Both the position numbers and the translations under genes were made by a program. Below the pieces are notes generated by a model, which saw nothing but the letters and a program-made list of their open reading frames with translations, was not told the DNA's origin and ran no database searches. Of a stretch of 64,000 bases of DNA, positions 35,981 to 46,165 are shown piece by piece (the first letter of the stretch is position 1; the number at the start of each line of letters is the position of its first letter). Source of the DNA: Tenacibaculum sp. SG-28 (GTDB taxonomy: Bacteria; Bacteroidota; Bacteroidia; Flavobacteriales; Flavobacteriaceae); the NCBI RefSeq assembly GCF_002954385.1, contig NZ_MQVY01000001.1, positions 596,892 to 660,891 of the forward strand. Reading direction: 5' to 3'.

Positions 35981-37642
35981 ATGACTGAGTTTATTAGAAA
36001 AAAAGTAGGAAATGTTAGAAACGATGTGTTATCCGGCATAACGGTAGCGCTAGCATTAGTTCCTGAGGCCGTGGCTTTTGCATTTGTAGCTGGTGTAGAT
36101 CCTTTAGTAGGACTTTATGCTGCTTTTATGATTGGTTTAATTACTTCTATTTTTGGTGGAAGACCAGGGATGATTTCCGGGGCTACCGGTGCCTTAGCAG
36201 TTGTTATGGTAAACCTTGTCAGTGAAGGGAATGCAATGGGAGACCCTGGAGAAAATTTAGGGTTGTACTATTTATTTCTCACCGTCATGCTTATGGGCTG
36301 CATTCAAATGCTTGCTGGTGTTTTAAAGTTAGGAAAGTTTGTTCGTTTGATCCCACATCCAGTAATGATGGGATTCGTAAACGGATTAGCTATCGTGATT
36401 TTTCTTGCACAATTAAAAATGTTTCCCTCTATTGCACCAGAAGGGATAACACTTATCGGGCAACCAGGGGAATGGTTTTCTGCATTGTTTAGTAATACCG
36501 ATTTTTGGATAATGCTTTCGCTAGTGGGAGTAACCATGCTGATGATGTGGGGACTACCGAAAATTAAAGCTACCAAGAAACTTCCAGAAGCCTTAATTGC
36601 TATTTTGGTAGTATCTGCCATTGTCATTTTTTCTGGTACCGATGTTGCTACTGTTGGGTCTTTTATTCGAGACGGGGGAGGAGAAGGTCTTAAAGGAAGT
36701 TTGCCAACTCCTGTGTTAGAAACCTTTTCTAAAATCCCACTAAATTTAGAAACCTTTGTTTTTATTTTTCCTTATGCATTAATTTTAGCTGCTATAGGTT
36801 TAATAGAATCTTTAATGACCTTAAACCTAATCGATGATTTAACGGAAACTAGAGGAAACTCGAACCGAGAATGTTTAGCACAAGGTGGTGCTAATATCAT
36901 TACAGGTTTGTTTGGTGGAATGGGTGGTTGCGCCATGATCGGACAATCTATTATCAATATTAAAGGTGGTGGTAGAGGAAGATTGTCTGGTATTACAGCT
37001 GCTGTTTTTTTATTACTGTTTATTTTGTTTGCATCGTCTTTAATTGAGCAAGTGCCAATTGGTGCTTTAGTAGGTGTTATGTTTATGGTCGTAATTGGAA
37101 CATTTGCTTGGTCTAGTTTTAGGATTGCGAATAAGATTCCGCGAACCGATTTATTTGTTTTAATTTTGGTATCTTCTTTAACCGTTATTTTTGATTTGGC
37201 AATTGCTGTTATTGCAGGAGTTATTGTGAGTGCTTTGGTCTTCTCATGGGAAAATGCCAAAAGAATTAGGGCGCGAAAAAGAAGGAAAGAAGATGGAACA
37301 AAGGTGTACGAGATTTGGGGGCCTTTATTCTTTGGAAGTATTAGTACTTTTAACGAAAAATTTGATATAAAGAACGATCCAGAAAGAGTAGAAATAGATT
37401 TTGTGGAATCACGAGTTTCTGACCATTCTGCGATAGAAGCTATTTTTACTATAGTAGAAAAATACCAAGCAGTTGGAAAAAAGGTTACCCTAAAACATCT
37501 AAGTGCGGATTGTAAATTGTTATTGTACAAAGCAAGTCCTATTTTCACTACCGTAATTGAGGAAACCGTAAACGACCCAAGGTACCATTTAGCTGCTAAT
37601 CCGGAAGAATTTCCAAATGCACTATCTGAATATAAATTTTAA
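35981..37642 (+). CDS. SulP-family anion transporter with STAS domain
   Basis: 553 residues. Membrane domain with about twelve to fourteen helices carrying SulP features ALALVPEAVAFAFVAGVDPLVGLYAAFM near the N-terminus, GLIESLMTLNLIDDLTETRGNSNRECLAQGGANI, and GGMGGCAMIGQSIINIKGGGRGRLSG. A C-terminal STAS domain follows (about 435-550: IWGPLFFGSISTF, DFVESRVSDHSAIEAIFTI). Substrate could be sulfate, bicarbonate or another anion; the sequence does not decide. A hairpin terminator follows directly. Confidence 0.93.
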   Translation: MTEFIRKKVGNVRNDVLSGITVALALVPEAVAFAFVAGVDPLVGLYAAFMIGLITSIFGGRPGMISGATGALAVVMVNLVSEGNAMGDPGENLGLYYLFLTVMLMGCIQMLAGVLKLGKFVRLIPHPVMMGFVNGLAIVIFLAQLKMFPSIAPEGITLIGQPGEWFSALFSNTDFWIMLSLVGVTMLMMWGLPKIKATKKLPEALIAILVVSAIVIFSGTDVATVGSFIRDGGGEGLKGSLPTPVLETFSKIPLNLETFVFIFPYALILAAIGLIESLMTLNLIDDLTETRGNSNRECLAQGGANIITGLFGGMGGCAMIGQSIINIKGGGRGRLSGITAAVFLLLFILFASSLIEQVPIGALVGVMFMVVIGTFAWSSFRIANKIPRTDLFVLILVSSLTVIFDLAIAVIAGVIVSALVFSWENAKRIRARKRRKEDGTKVYEIWGPLFFGSISTFNEKFDIKNDPERVEIDFVESRVSDHSAIEAIFTIVEKYQAVGKKVTLKHLSADCKLLLYKASPIFTTVIEETVNDPRYHLAANPEEFPNALSEYKF

Positions 37643-37643
37643 T

Positions 37644-37669
37644 AAAAATCCCGCACAAGCGGGATTTTT
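37644..37669. terminator. Bidirectional terminator between SulP and oxyR
   Basis: 11-bp stem AAAAATCCCGC / GCGGGATTTTT with ACAA loop, flanked by A and T runs, between convergent genes. Confidence 0.88.
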
Positions 37670-37674
37670 ATATT

Positions 37675-38612
37675 TTACTTTTGGAGTGGACTAATTATTT
37701 TAACATCGTTAAAAGCAATGGCTCCTCTAACCACGCTATCGATAGTGCTTTTTAGCGCCTCGACAAGCTGCATTTTTAGTTGTGATTTATGGTAAATTAA
37801 ACTAACCTCTCTCGCAGGTGGTGGTGTTTCAAATTCTCGCAGGTGTTTTTTATCATCTAAATTTAAGTCTAAGGTATTTAGGTATGGTAGTAATGTCATG
37901 CCAAGACCGTCTTTCGATAATTTTATCAGGGTATCGAAACTGCCGCTTTCCAACTGAAAATGTATGTTTTTGTTACTTTTAGTAGTCCTGCAGAGATTTA
38001 GTACACTATCCTTAAAGCAATGACCGTCTTCTAATAATAAGATGTCATTTACATCGAGTTCTTCAATACTTATTTTACTTTTGGAAAATAATGGATGCTC
38101 TTCAGGAATAAGTCCTACAAAAGGTTCATAGTATAAAACTCGTTCTTTGATAGCTTCATTTTCTAATGGAGTTGCAGCAATTGCCGCATCAATATGCCCA
38201 TCCATAAGTTTTCGCACAATTTCTTCGGTAGTTAGTTCTTCGATTACCAAATGTACCTTTGGATAATTTTTATTAAATGTTTTTAGAAACATTGGCAACA
38301 AGGTAGGCATTACAGTTGGAATAATTCCTAATTTAAATTCCCCACCAACATATCCTTTTTGTTGGTGTACAATATCAATAATGCGATTACTTTCATCAAC
38401 AATTACCTTCGCTTGCTTTACAATTCGTTTACCTACCTCAGTTAGTTCAATAGGTTTTTTGGATCTATTGAATATTTTTGCATCTAATTCTTCTTCCAAC
38501 TTCTGAATTTGCATGCTTAATGTAGGTTGTGTAACGAATGAGTGTTCGGCAGCAACGGTAAAGTTTTTATATTCTGCGACTGCAGGGTATATTTTAATTG
38601 TGTAATGGTCAT
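37675..38612 (-). CDS. oxyR: LysR-family regulator, OxyR-like (one frameshift)
   Basis: Corrected length 312 residues. From ATG 38612 the winged helix begins MTITQLKY, then the frame breaks; one missing base near 38580-38588 restores LAVAEYKNFTVAAEHSFVTQPTLSMQIQKLEEEL, a standard LysR DNA-binding domain. The effector domain follows, and the OxyR-type cysteine pair is seen as LEDGHCFKDSVLNLCR (Cys residues nine apart). Peroxide would oxidise these to activate transcription. It is divergent from dps, a typical OxyR target, supporting the assignment. Confidence 0.88.
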
Positions 38613-38686
38613 TTTTTAATAATAATTTTCGATAAAGATATTAAAACAATCAATTATACTTATAATAAATTTGGTTAAATTTGGTA

Positions 38687-38694
38687 TAATTTTG
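38687..38694 (+). promoter_or_regulatory. Putative -7 promoter box of dps
   Basis: TAATTTTG matches TAnnTTTG, 36 nt before the dps ATG; an OxyR site could lie in the AT-rich stretch just upstream but no clear ATAG-type motif was seen. Confidence 0.4.
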
Positions 38695-38730
38695 ACTGGT
38701 AGAAATGAAAAAACTAAAAATTTATATATC

Positions 38731-39201
38731 ATGAAAAGTACAATTTTTGGATTAGACCAAAGCCAAACAGAAACTTTAGTAAATAAATTGAATGTTTTGT
38801 TGGCAAACTTTCAAGTGTATTACCAAAATGTTAGAGGATTGCACTGGAATATTAAAGGGAAAAACTTCTTTGAATTACATGTTAAGTTCGAGGAATTATA
38901 CACCGATGCTCAAGAAAAGATAGACCAAGTAGCCGAACGTATTCTTACCCTTCACGGGAGTCCGTTGCATACGTTTAACGATTATGTGAAATTAGCTTCC
39001 GTTCCTGTAGGTAAGAATGTTTCTAATGATGTTGAAGCTGTTACACTTGTAGTGGAATCTTTGTCGGAATTATTAGTTTTAGAGCGAGAGATTTTAAACC
39101 TCTCTGATGTGGCTAATGACGAGGGAACTAATTCGATGATGAGTGATTTTATATCCGAACAAGAAAAAGTAGTTTGGATGATGAATTCTTGGTTAGGATA
39201 A
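38731..39201 (+). CDS. dps: Dps-family ferritin-like DNA-protecting protein
   Basis: 156 residues from ATG 38731, the usual Dps length. Ferroxidase ligands are in RGLHWNIKGKNFFELHVKFEELY (His, then His/Asp/Glu across the dimer interface). Dps stores iron and shields DNA during oxidative stress. An upstream frame extension to 38671 does not look like protein. A clear hairpin terminator follows. Confidence 0.95.
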   Translation: MKSTIFGLDQSQTETLVNKLNVLLANFQVYYQNVRGLHWNIKGKNFFELHVKFEELYTDAQEKIDQVAERILTLHGSPLHTFNDYVKLASVPVGKNVSNDVEAVTLVVESLSELLVLEREILNLSDVANDEGTNSMMSDFISEQEKVVWMMNSWLG

Positions 39202-39221
39202 CCAAATACACTAGCAAATTC

Positions 39222-39250
39222 AAAAGACAACTTTTTAAGTTGTCTTTTTT
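39222..39250 (+). terminator. Rho-independent terminator of dps
   Basis: 12-bp stem AAAAGACAACTT / AAGTTGTCTTTT with TTT loop and a T6 tract. Confidence 0.88.
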
Positions 39251-39392
39251 GTTTTTTATAGAATTTTATTAGTTCTTTACCTCTAAATCGATGTTGTCTG
39301 TCCTTTTTTTTCTACCATACGGTGAATAAATTTAGTAGTACGGAGCAGCTATAGTATTTTCAGGTTTTATATAGTATTCAAAATAGATATTT

Positions 39393-42300
39393 ATGCGGGT
39401 TCAGTTTTTGTTTTATGGAATTATGTGTTTACTTTTTATGCATTGTGTTTCAAAGGAAGAAACAAAAGAATACGAAGAAACTTCTTTCTTGCAAAACTCC
39501 TTATTTGAAAATATTTCACCAGAGCAAAGTGGGTTAGTTTTTCAAAATAACGTGAAAGAAAATTTATATTTTAATTTTTTGAATTACTCTTATATCTATA
39601 ATGGTGGGGGAGTAGCCATTGGTGATGTAAACAATGATGGATTAGAAGATGTGTATTTAAGTTCAAACCAAGGAACTAATAAATTATTTATTAATAAAGG
39701 AGAACTTAAATTTGAAGACATTACAACAGTTGCTGCTGTTTCTGATATCGATGGATGGACCACCGGAGTATCCATGATAGATATAAACGCAGACGGTTGG
39801 TTGGATATTTACGTATGTAAATCAGGCTCTTTAAACAACGATGTAGAGCGAGCCAATAAATTATATATCAATCAAAAAGATGGAACTTTTAAAGAACAAG
39901 CATCCATTTATGGATTAGCATCCAAAGCTTTTTCTACACAGGCGTATTTCTTAGACTATGATTTGGATGGAGATTTGGATGTATATTTGGTTAACCACCG
40001 AGCCGATTTTCGAAATAATGTTGTTATAGATACAAAACTGCAAAATTCTTTTTCAGCGATAACTACGGATCAACTTTTTGAAAATATAGATGGTAAATTT
40101 ATTGAGGTAACCAAAGAAGCTGGTGTTTTGAATAAAGCTTGGGGCTTAAGTGCCTCTATAGGTGATTTTAATGACGATGGATGGCCTGATATTTATGTTG
40201 CCAACGATTTTTTAGAAGGAGATTTTATGTATGTAAATAACCAAGACGGTACTTTTAGTAACACCATATTAGAAACTTTTCAACATATTACGGCCAATAG
40301 TATGGGTTCTGATTTTGCAGATATCAACAATGATTTAAAACCAGATTTGGTTACCGTAGATATGGTCGCTGCAGATCATGTTAGAAGTAAGGAGAACATG
40401 AAGTCAATGAGTACGGAGAATTTCAATAAAGTGGTAGAAGCCGGATACCACCATCAATACATGTCTAACACTTTACAGTTGAATTTAGGGAATGGTGTAT
40501 ACAGTGAGATAGGACAGTTGTCTAATATTGCTAAAACCGATTGGAGTTGGGCGCCCTTGTTAGCAGATTTTGACAACGACGGCTATAAAGACTTAATTGT
40601 GACAAATGGAATATTACACGATCTATCGAATCAAGATTTTCGTAATCAAATGAAAAGAAATATTGTTAATAGACAAAAAGTTACCTTGGAGCAAGCCATT
40701 CAAATGATGCCATCTGTAAAAGTTCAAAACGAACTTTTTAAAAATAACGGAGGAGTTACTTTTACAAAAATTAATAAAGACTGGGGACTCCGTGAAAATA
40801 TTAATTCTAACGGTATTGCCTATGCTGATTTGGATAAAGATGGTGATTTGGACTTGGTAATAAACAATCAAATGGATAATGTTAGCTTGTACCAAAATAA
40901 CCAAACTAATAATTATCTCACAATAGCTTTAAAAGGTACAAATACCAATCCTAATGCTATCGGAGCTTCGGTTTATGTATACACCAACGGTATGATGCAA
41001 TCTGTTTCACAATATCCGAGTAGAGGTTTTCAATCGTCTGTTTCCTCCAACCTTCATTTTGGTTTGAAGAATAATAGTATAGTAGACAGTATAACCGTAC
41101 GATGGCCTACAAGAAAAGTAAGTAAGCTCAGAAATGTGACAGTAAATCAAATTTTAAATATTTCTATAGAGGATGCCAATACAGAAGAATCAGTAGAAAG
41201 CACTGCATCTAAACAATTATTAAATGCAACTGCTTTTGGTGTGCGTTATCGCCACAAAGAGACTTTATTTGACGATTATAACCTACAGCTGTTATTACCA
41301 CAAAAACAAAGTGAAAAAGGAGCTGCATTATCAGTTGCTGACGTAAACAAAGATGGTCTAGATGACTTTTTTGTTGGTAATGCTAAAGGTGCAGCTGGTA
41401 AATTATACCTACAACAAAAAAATGGCACCTTTTTAGAGACCAGTGAAGCAGTATTTCGTAACGATAAGGATTATGAAGATAGTACATCTATATTTTTCGA
41501 TTTTGATAATGATGGTGACCAAGATTTATACGTAGCTAGTGGAAGTTATGAAGATGTGGTTAATAGCGATTATTTAATGGATAGATTGTATGTAAATGAT
41601 GGAAAGGGTAATTTCACTAAAGCAAATACCTTAAATGCTACTAAATCAGTATCTTCTGTAGTAAAAGCAAGTGATTTTGATGCGGATGGTGATCTAGATC
41701 TTTTTATCGGAGGAGGCGTAATTCCTGGTAGATATCCTTTATCTTATCCCTCAAAATTATGGAGAAATAACGATGGTGTTTTTGAAGATGCAACCAAAAA
41801 TTATGCAGAAGATTTTGAGCAACTACGAATGGTGAATGACGCAATATTTACCGATTTTAACGGAGATGGTACCAAAGATTTGATCGTGGTTGGAGAGTGG
41901 ATGCCAGTTGGTATGTTTGCAAATATTAACGGTAAATTTGAAAGTGTAAATACAGAGATGCTCTCTGAGTTTTCGGGTTGGTTTTTTACGGTAAAGGCTA
42001 CGGATATCAATAAGGATGGATTGGAAGATTATGTCTTAGGAAATATTGGAGCAAATAATAAATTTAAGCCAAGCCAGAAGAAGCCATTGCACATATATGC
42101 TAGTGATTTTGATAAAAATAGTAATTTCGATGTTGTTTTAAGTAAAACCTCTAAACAGGGGGTCTTATTACCAGTGAGAGGGAAAGAGTGTTCTTCTGAA
42201 CAAATTCCTATGCTAAATCAAAAGTTTACTTCTTATTCAGGCTTTGCTAATGCAACTCTTAAAGACATATATGGTGCCAGTGGTTTGAGTAGTGCAACAC

Positions 42301-42665
42301 ATTTTGAAGCGAGTACTTTTCATTCCTTGGTATTGCTGAACAATAGTGAGGGAGGTTATACCATTCAACCTTTACCTGATGAAGCGCAATTTGGCCCGAC
42401 GACACATATTGAAGAAATAGATTTTGACAATGATGGTACTCCAGAGCTTTTAGGTGTTGGAACTTTATACGAGGCAGAGGTAGAAACCGTGCGTTACGAT
42501 GCAAATAAAGGATATCTAATGCACAAAACAGATAACTTTCCAACAATACCCTTAAATATTTTTAATGGATTGGAAGTTCGTGCTATGGAGAAAATTTCAA
42601 TCGGCAATAAGAAGTATCTGTTAGTTTTTTCAAAAAACAATATGCTTAAACTATTGGAAGTATAA
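39393..42665 (+). CDS. Large FG-GAP/ASPIC-UnbV repeat lipoprotein
   Basis: 1090 residues. Signal peptide with lipobox (LFMHC, Cys18) followed by VSKEETKE, an acidic stretch like the Bacteroidetes surface-export signal. Two blocks of FG-GAP/VCBS repeats with Ca-binding DxNxDGxxD motifs (DVNNDGLEDVY, DINADGWLDIY, DFNDDGWPDIY; then DVNKDGLDDFF, DFDNDGDQDLY, DFNGDGTKDLI) flank a central ASPIC/UnbV domain (about 500-585: NPNAIGASVYVY, YPSRGFQSSVSSNLHFGL). Such proteins often accompany SusCD loci; here it is alone. It probably forms a beta-propeller at the cell surface. Ligand unknown. Confidence 0.9.
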   Translation: MRVQFLFYGIMCLLFMHCVSKEETKEYEETSFLQNSLFENISPEQSGLVFQNNVKENLYFNFLNYSYIYNGGGVAIGDVNNDGLEDVYLSSNQGTNKLFINKGELKFEDITTVAAVSDIDGWTTGVSMIDINADGWLDIYVCKSGSLNNDVERANKLYINQKDGTFKEQASIYGLASKAFSTQAYFLDYDLDGDLDVYLVNHRADFRNNVVIDTKLQNSFSAITTDQLFENIDGKFIEVTKEAGVLNKAWGLSASIGDFNDDGWPDIYVANDFLEGDFMYVNNQDGTFSNTILETFQHITANSMGSDFADINNDLKPDLVTVDMVAADHVRSKENMKSMSTENFNKVVEAGYHHQYMSNTLQLNLGNGVYSEIGQLSNIAKTDWSWAPLLADFDNDGYKDLIVTNGILHDLSNQDFRNQMKRNIVNRQKVTLEQAIQMMPSVKVQNELFKNNGGVTFTKINKDWGLRENINSNGIAYADLDKDGDLDLVINNQMDNVSLYQNNQTNNYLTIALKGTNTNPNAIGASVYVYTNGMMQSVSQYPSRGFQSSVSSNLHFGLKNNSIVDSITVRWPTRKVSKLRNVTVNQILNISIEDANTEESVESTASKQLLNATAFGVRYRHKETLFDDYNLQLLLPQKQSEKGAALSVADVNKDGLDDFFVGNAKGAAGKLYLQQKNGTFLETSEAVFRNDKDYEDSTSIFFDFDNDGDQDLYVASGSYEDVVNSDYLMDRLYVNDGKGNFTKANTLNATKSVSSVVKASDFDADGDLDLFIGGGVIPGRYPLSYPSKLWRNNDGVFEDATKNYAEDFEQLRMVNDAIFTDFNGDGTKDLIVVGEWMPVGMFANINGKFESVNTEMLSEFSGWFFTVKATDINKDGLEDYVLGNIGANNKFKPSQKKPLHIYASDFDKNSNFDVVLSKTSKQGVLLPVRGKECSSEQIPMLNQKFTSYSGFANATLKDIYGASGLSSATHFEASTFHSLVLLNNSEGGYTIQPLPDEAQFGPTTHIEEIDFDNDGTPELLGVGTLYEAEVETVRYDANKGYLMHKTDNFPTIPLNIFNGLEVRAMEKISIGNKKYLLVFSKNNMLKLLEV

Positions 42666-42666
42666 T

Positions 42667-43440
42667 TTAAACTCCTGACAATATTTTTACACTTACAAAA
42701 GCAATTAAAATGGCTGTTGCCTTTTTAAGTACAATTGGAGAAAAAAAACGGTAGCTTAAACGAACACCGATTTGTCCTCCAAGAAATACCATTGCTGATA
42801 AAAGTAAGGCTAGGTTCCAGTCTAAGGTAAAGTTTGGATTTGTACTTTGCCCAATAAAACCGCTCAAAGAATTTACGAGAATAAAAAAACTCGCTGTCGC
42901 AGCAATTTTTTGTGAGGAATCCCAATGCGATAGGTGAAGTAGTGGCGCTAAAAATACTCCTCCACCTATTCCAACCATTCCAGAAATAAGGCCGATAATT
43001 CCTCCGTAAAGTCCGTTTTTTAGATAGCTCTTTTTAGTAGATTCGAGTGCAGTAGTTATTGTTTGATTACTATTCCACATCGCAATTGCAGCTGCCAATA
43101 AGGTAAGGCCTAGTAATATGAAAAAAAAAGATTCATTTATTCTTAAATAACCGCCTAAAAAAGATAACGGAATACTTAAAGTAATTAAAGGAATGACTTT
43201 TCGCCAGTTGTATTCTTTATTTTTTGCATAGATAATTACACTGCCTCCTACAACGACGATATTGCACAATAAAGCGGTTGCTCTTATTTGTGGAAAAGCC
43301 AAACTAGACAAGGCCAAGACAGCGAGATAACTAGAGCCACCGCCAAAACCAACAGAAGAATAAAGTATAGCGATACTAAAAAATAAAAGAAGTACTATCC
43401 AGTTTTCGATAGCTATTTTTAAAAGTGTATTTATTTCCAT
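42667..43440 (-). CDS. TSUP (TauE/SafE) family membrane permease
   Basis: 257 residues with about eight membrane helices. TSUP signatures in both halves: SVGFGGGSSYLAVLAL near 30-45 and GLISGMVGIGGGVFLAPLL near 150-170. The family exports sulfite, sulfoacetate or similar organosulfur anions. The stop is 1 nt away from that of the convergent FG-GAP gene with no terminator visible between them. Confidence 0.88.
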   Translation of the reverse strand: MEINTLLKIAIENWIVLLLFFSIAILYSSVGFGGGSSYLAVLALSSLAFPQIRATALLCNIVVVGGSVIIYAKNKEYNWRKVIPLITLSIPLSFLGGYLRINESFFFILLGLTLLAAAIAMWNSNQTITTALESTKKSYLKNGLYGGIIGLISGMVGIGGGVFLAPLLHLSHWDSSQKIAATASFFILVNSLSGFIGQSTNPNFTLDWNLALLLSAMVFLGGQIGVRLSYRFFSPIVLKKATAILIAFVSVKILSGV

Positions 43441-43556
43441 ACAGAAATCAAATATAAATATTAATCCAAAATCTTATGTTGTTAGTAGAAAAAATGTTTT
43501 GAAAACAAAAAAAAATAGTAGCTTAGTTTTTGAATAAAATATAAAAGATTTCATAG

Positions 43557-45479
43557 ATGAGTAATTACCACGTAAAAAATTTAGAAGAATATTATCAAGT
43601 TTACAGGAAATCGATTCGAAATCCAGAGCTTTTTTGGGAAGAAATTGCAGAGGAACATTTTGTTTGGAAGAAACGATGGGATACAGTTTTATCGTATGAT
43701 TTTTCAAAGCCAGAGGTCAAATGGTTCGAGGGAGCAAAACTAAACATTACGGAAAATTGTATTGATAGACATTTACGTGTTAGAGGAGACAAAACAGCTA
43801 TTTTATTCGAGCCAAATGATAAGATTGAGGAAGCGCAGCATATTACCTATACGGAACTACATCGAAAGGTTTGTAAAATGGCAAATGTTTTAAAGGAACA
43901 AGGTGTGAAAAAAGGAGATAGAGTATGTATATATTTACCGATGATTCCAGAATTGGCAATTTCTGTTTTGGCTTGTGCTCGAATTGGAGCAGTACATTCG
44001 GTTGTTTTTGCTGGCTTTTCCTCATCAGCCCTGGCAACAAGAATCAACGATTGTGAAGCGAAAATGGTACTTACCTCTGACGGCTCTTTTAGAGGTGCTA
44101 AAACTATCGATTTAAAAGGAATTGTAGATGAAGCCCTCGAAAGTTGCGCTTCTGTAAATACAGTATTGGTAGTAAAAAGAACTAATACAGATGTTACCAT
44201 GAAAGAAGGGAGGGATGCATGGCTTGCACCACTATTAGAAAATGCATTTGATAATTGTGCTGCTGAGGTAATGGATGCGGAAGACCCATTATTTATTTTG
44301 TATACTTCAGGATCTACTGGAAATCCAAAAGGGATGTTGCATACTACGGCTGGATATATGGTATACACTGCTCATACTTTTAAAAATGTATTCAATTATA
44401 AAGAACAAGATGTCTATTGGTGTACGGCAGATATTGGTTGGATAACAGGTCATAGTTATATCGTATATGGGCCATTGGCAAACGGTGCTACAACCGTTAT
44501 GTTTGAAGGTGTGCCTAGTTACCCTGATTTTGGTCGCTTCTGGGAAATCGTAGAGAAACACAAAGTATCTCAATTTTACACAGCACCAACTGCAATAAGA
44601 GCGCTTGCCAAAGAGAATCTAGAGTTTGTAGATAGGTATGATTTATCTTCCATTAAAGTACTTGGAACCGTTGGAGAGCCAATTAATGAAGAGGCATGGC
44701 ATTGGTATAATGATAACGTAGGAAAAAAGAAGAGTCCTATTGTAGATACTTGGTGGCAAACCGAAACTGGAGGTATCATGATTTCTCCGATACCGTATGT
44801 GACTCCCACAAAACCAACGTATGCAACGCTTCCTCTTCCTGGAATACAATTAGCTTTAATGGACGAACAAGGAGAGGAAATAAAAGGAAATCAAGTAGAT
44901 GGGAGACTATGTGTGAAATTTCCTTGGCCTTCTATGGCAAGAACTATTTGGGGTAACCATCAGCGATACAAAGAAACTTATTTCTCTGCTTTTGAAGGTA
45001 AATATTTTACAGGAGATGGTGCTTTACGCGATGAGGTTGGCTATTACAGAATTACAGGTAGAGTGGATGATGTTATCATTGTTTCCGGACACAATTTAGG
45101 AACCGCTCCTATAGAAGACGCTATTAACGAGCATCCAGCAGTTGCGGAAAGCGCAATAGTTGGTTTTCCTCACGATATAAAAGGAAGTGCTTTGTATGGT
45201 TATGTTATATTAAAAGAAACAGGAGAGGGTAGGAATCATGAAAACCTTAGAAAAGAAATAAATCAGATAATAACCGAGCATATTGGACCTATTGCAAAAT
45301 TAGATAAGATACAATTTACCATTGGGCTTCCTAAAACCCGCTCTGGTAAAATTATGAGAAGGATATTGCGAAAAATAGCACACAATGATTTAAATAATTT
45401 AGGAGATGTTTCTACTTTATTGAATCCAGAGGTGGTACAAAACATTATCGACAACAGGCTTGTGGTTGCAATGAAGTAG
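43557..45479 (+). CDS. acs: Acetyl-CoA synthetase (AMP-forming)
   Basis: 640 residues. ANL-superfamily motifs are intact: P-loop ILYTSGSTGNPKGMLHT (about 243-259), DTWWQTETGG, YFTGDGALRDEVGYYRITGRVDDVI hinge, and the acetylation-regulated Lys in LPKTRSGKIMRRILRKI near 600. It activates acetate, which fits the glyoxylate-shunt genes at the right of this window. Monocistronic with a terminator. Confidence 0.97.
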   Translation: MSNYHVKNLEEYYQVYRKSIRNPELFWEEIAEEHFVWKKRWDTVLSYDFSKPEVKWFEGAKLNITENCIDRHLRVRGDKTAILFEPNDKIEEAQHITYTELHRKVCKMANVLKEQGVKKGDRVCIYLPMIPELAISVLACARIGAVHSVVFAGFSSSALATRINDCEAKMVLTSDGSFRGAKTIDLKGIVDEALESCASVNTVLVVKRTNTDVTMKEGRDAWLAPLLENAFDNCAAEVMDAEDPLFILYTSGSTGNPKGMLHTTAGYMVYTAHTFKNVFNYKEQDVYWCTADIGWITGHSYIVYGPLANGATTVMFEGVPSYPDFGRFWEIVEKHKVSQFYTAPTAIRALAKENLEFVDRYDLSSIKVLGTVGEPINEEAWHWYNDNVGKKKSPIVDTWWQTETGGIMISPIPYVTPTKPTYATLPLPGIQLALMDEQGEEIKGNQVDGRLCVKFPWPSMARTIWGNHQRYKETYFSAFEGKYFTGDGALRDEVGYYRITGRVDDVIIVSGHNLGTAPIEDAINEHPAVAESAIVGFPHDIKGSALYGYVILKETGEGRNHENLRKEINQIITEHIGPIAKLDKIQFTIGLPKTRSGKIMRRILRKIAHNDLNNLGDVSTLLNPEVVQNIIDNRLVVAMK

Positions 45480-45523
45480 ATAATTATAAAAAAACCAAGA
45501 CTAATATAATTGCTTACAGCATG

Positions 45524-45562
45524 AAATAGTTTCTTAAATTCTTTTTAGGAAACTATTTTTTT
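45524..45562 (+). terminator. Rho-independent terminator of acs
   Basis: 10-bp stem AAATAGTTTC / GAAACTATTT, loop about 15 nt, followed by a T-rich run. Confidence 0.75.
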
Positions 45563-45625
45563 ATTCTATCTATGTTGCACAAAAAACGAAATCGATCGTG
45601 TTACTAAAGTTAAAACACCTTTATT

Positions 45626-46165
45626 TTAGTCGTTTTCAAAAAAACTAAAAACGGATCCACCGTATCTTTTGTCATAAGTGAATTTAGTGTGATTAGACAA
45701 GGTAGTATGCTTAGAGTGTTCTATTATTAAACACCCCTCTTCTGTAAGCAAATTATTTTCAAAAACTAAATCGACAATTTTTTTAAATTTATCCTCCTCA
45801 AAATCATAGGGAGGGTCGGCAAAAATAATATCGGTTTGTAATTTTGTTTTTTCTAGAAATTTAAAAACATCACTTTTTATGGCATGTATAGGTAAGTCTA
45901 AGTCTTTTGAAGTTTGCTCTATGAATTTGATACAACTGTAGTGCCCATCTACAGCATAGATTTCAGAAGTTCCTCTAGATGCAAACTCATAGCTAATATT
46001 ACCCGTTCCCGAAAACAAATCTAAAACAGAGATAGCGTCAAAATAGTAGTTGTTATTGATAATATTGAATAAAGATTCTTTCGCCATATCTGTGGTTGGT
46101 CGTACCGGTAATTTTTTTGGAGCCGTAATACGTTTGCCTTTGTGTTTTCCTGATATAATTCGCAT
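45626..46165 (-). CDS. rsmD: 16S rRNA (guanine966-N2)-methyltransferase RsmD
   Basis: 179 residues. N-terminal MRIISGKHKGKRI, the PTTDMAKESLFNII segment, SAM-binding VLDLFSGTGNISYE and the catalytic FADPPYD (N/D-PPY motif) are present. It methylates G966 of 16S rRNA. It starts right where the DUF3822 gene stops (abutting), so they are one transcript. Confidence 0.95.
   Translation of the reverse strand: MRIISGKHKGKRITAPKKLPVRPTTDMAKESLFNIINNNYYFDAISVLDLFSGTGNISYEFASRGTSEIYAVDGHYSCIKFIEQTSKDLDLPIHAIKSDVFKFLEKTKLQTDIIFADPPYDFEEDKFKKIVDLVFENNLLTEEGCLIIEHSKHTTLSNHTKFTYDKRYGGSVFSFFEND

Noticed and set aside
36772..37548. 258-codon open frame antisense to the SulP gene
   Set aside because: It mirrors the codon structure of a well-conserved transporter and has no recognisable protein features.
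43847..44368. 173-codon open frame antisense to acs
   Set aside because: Shadow of the acetyl-CoA synthetase gene.
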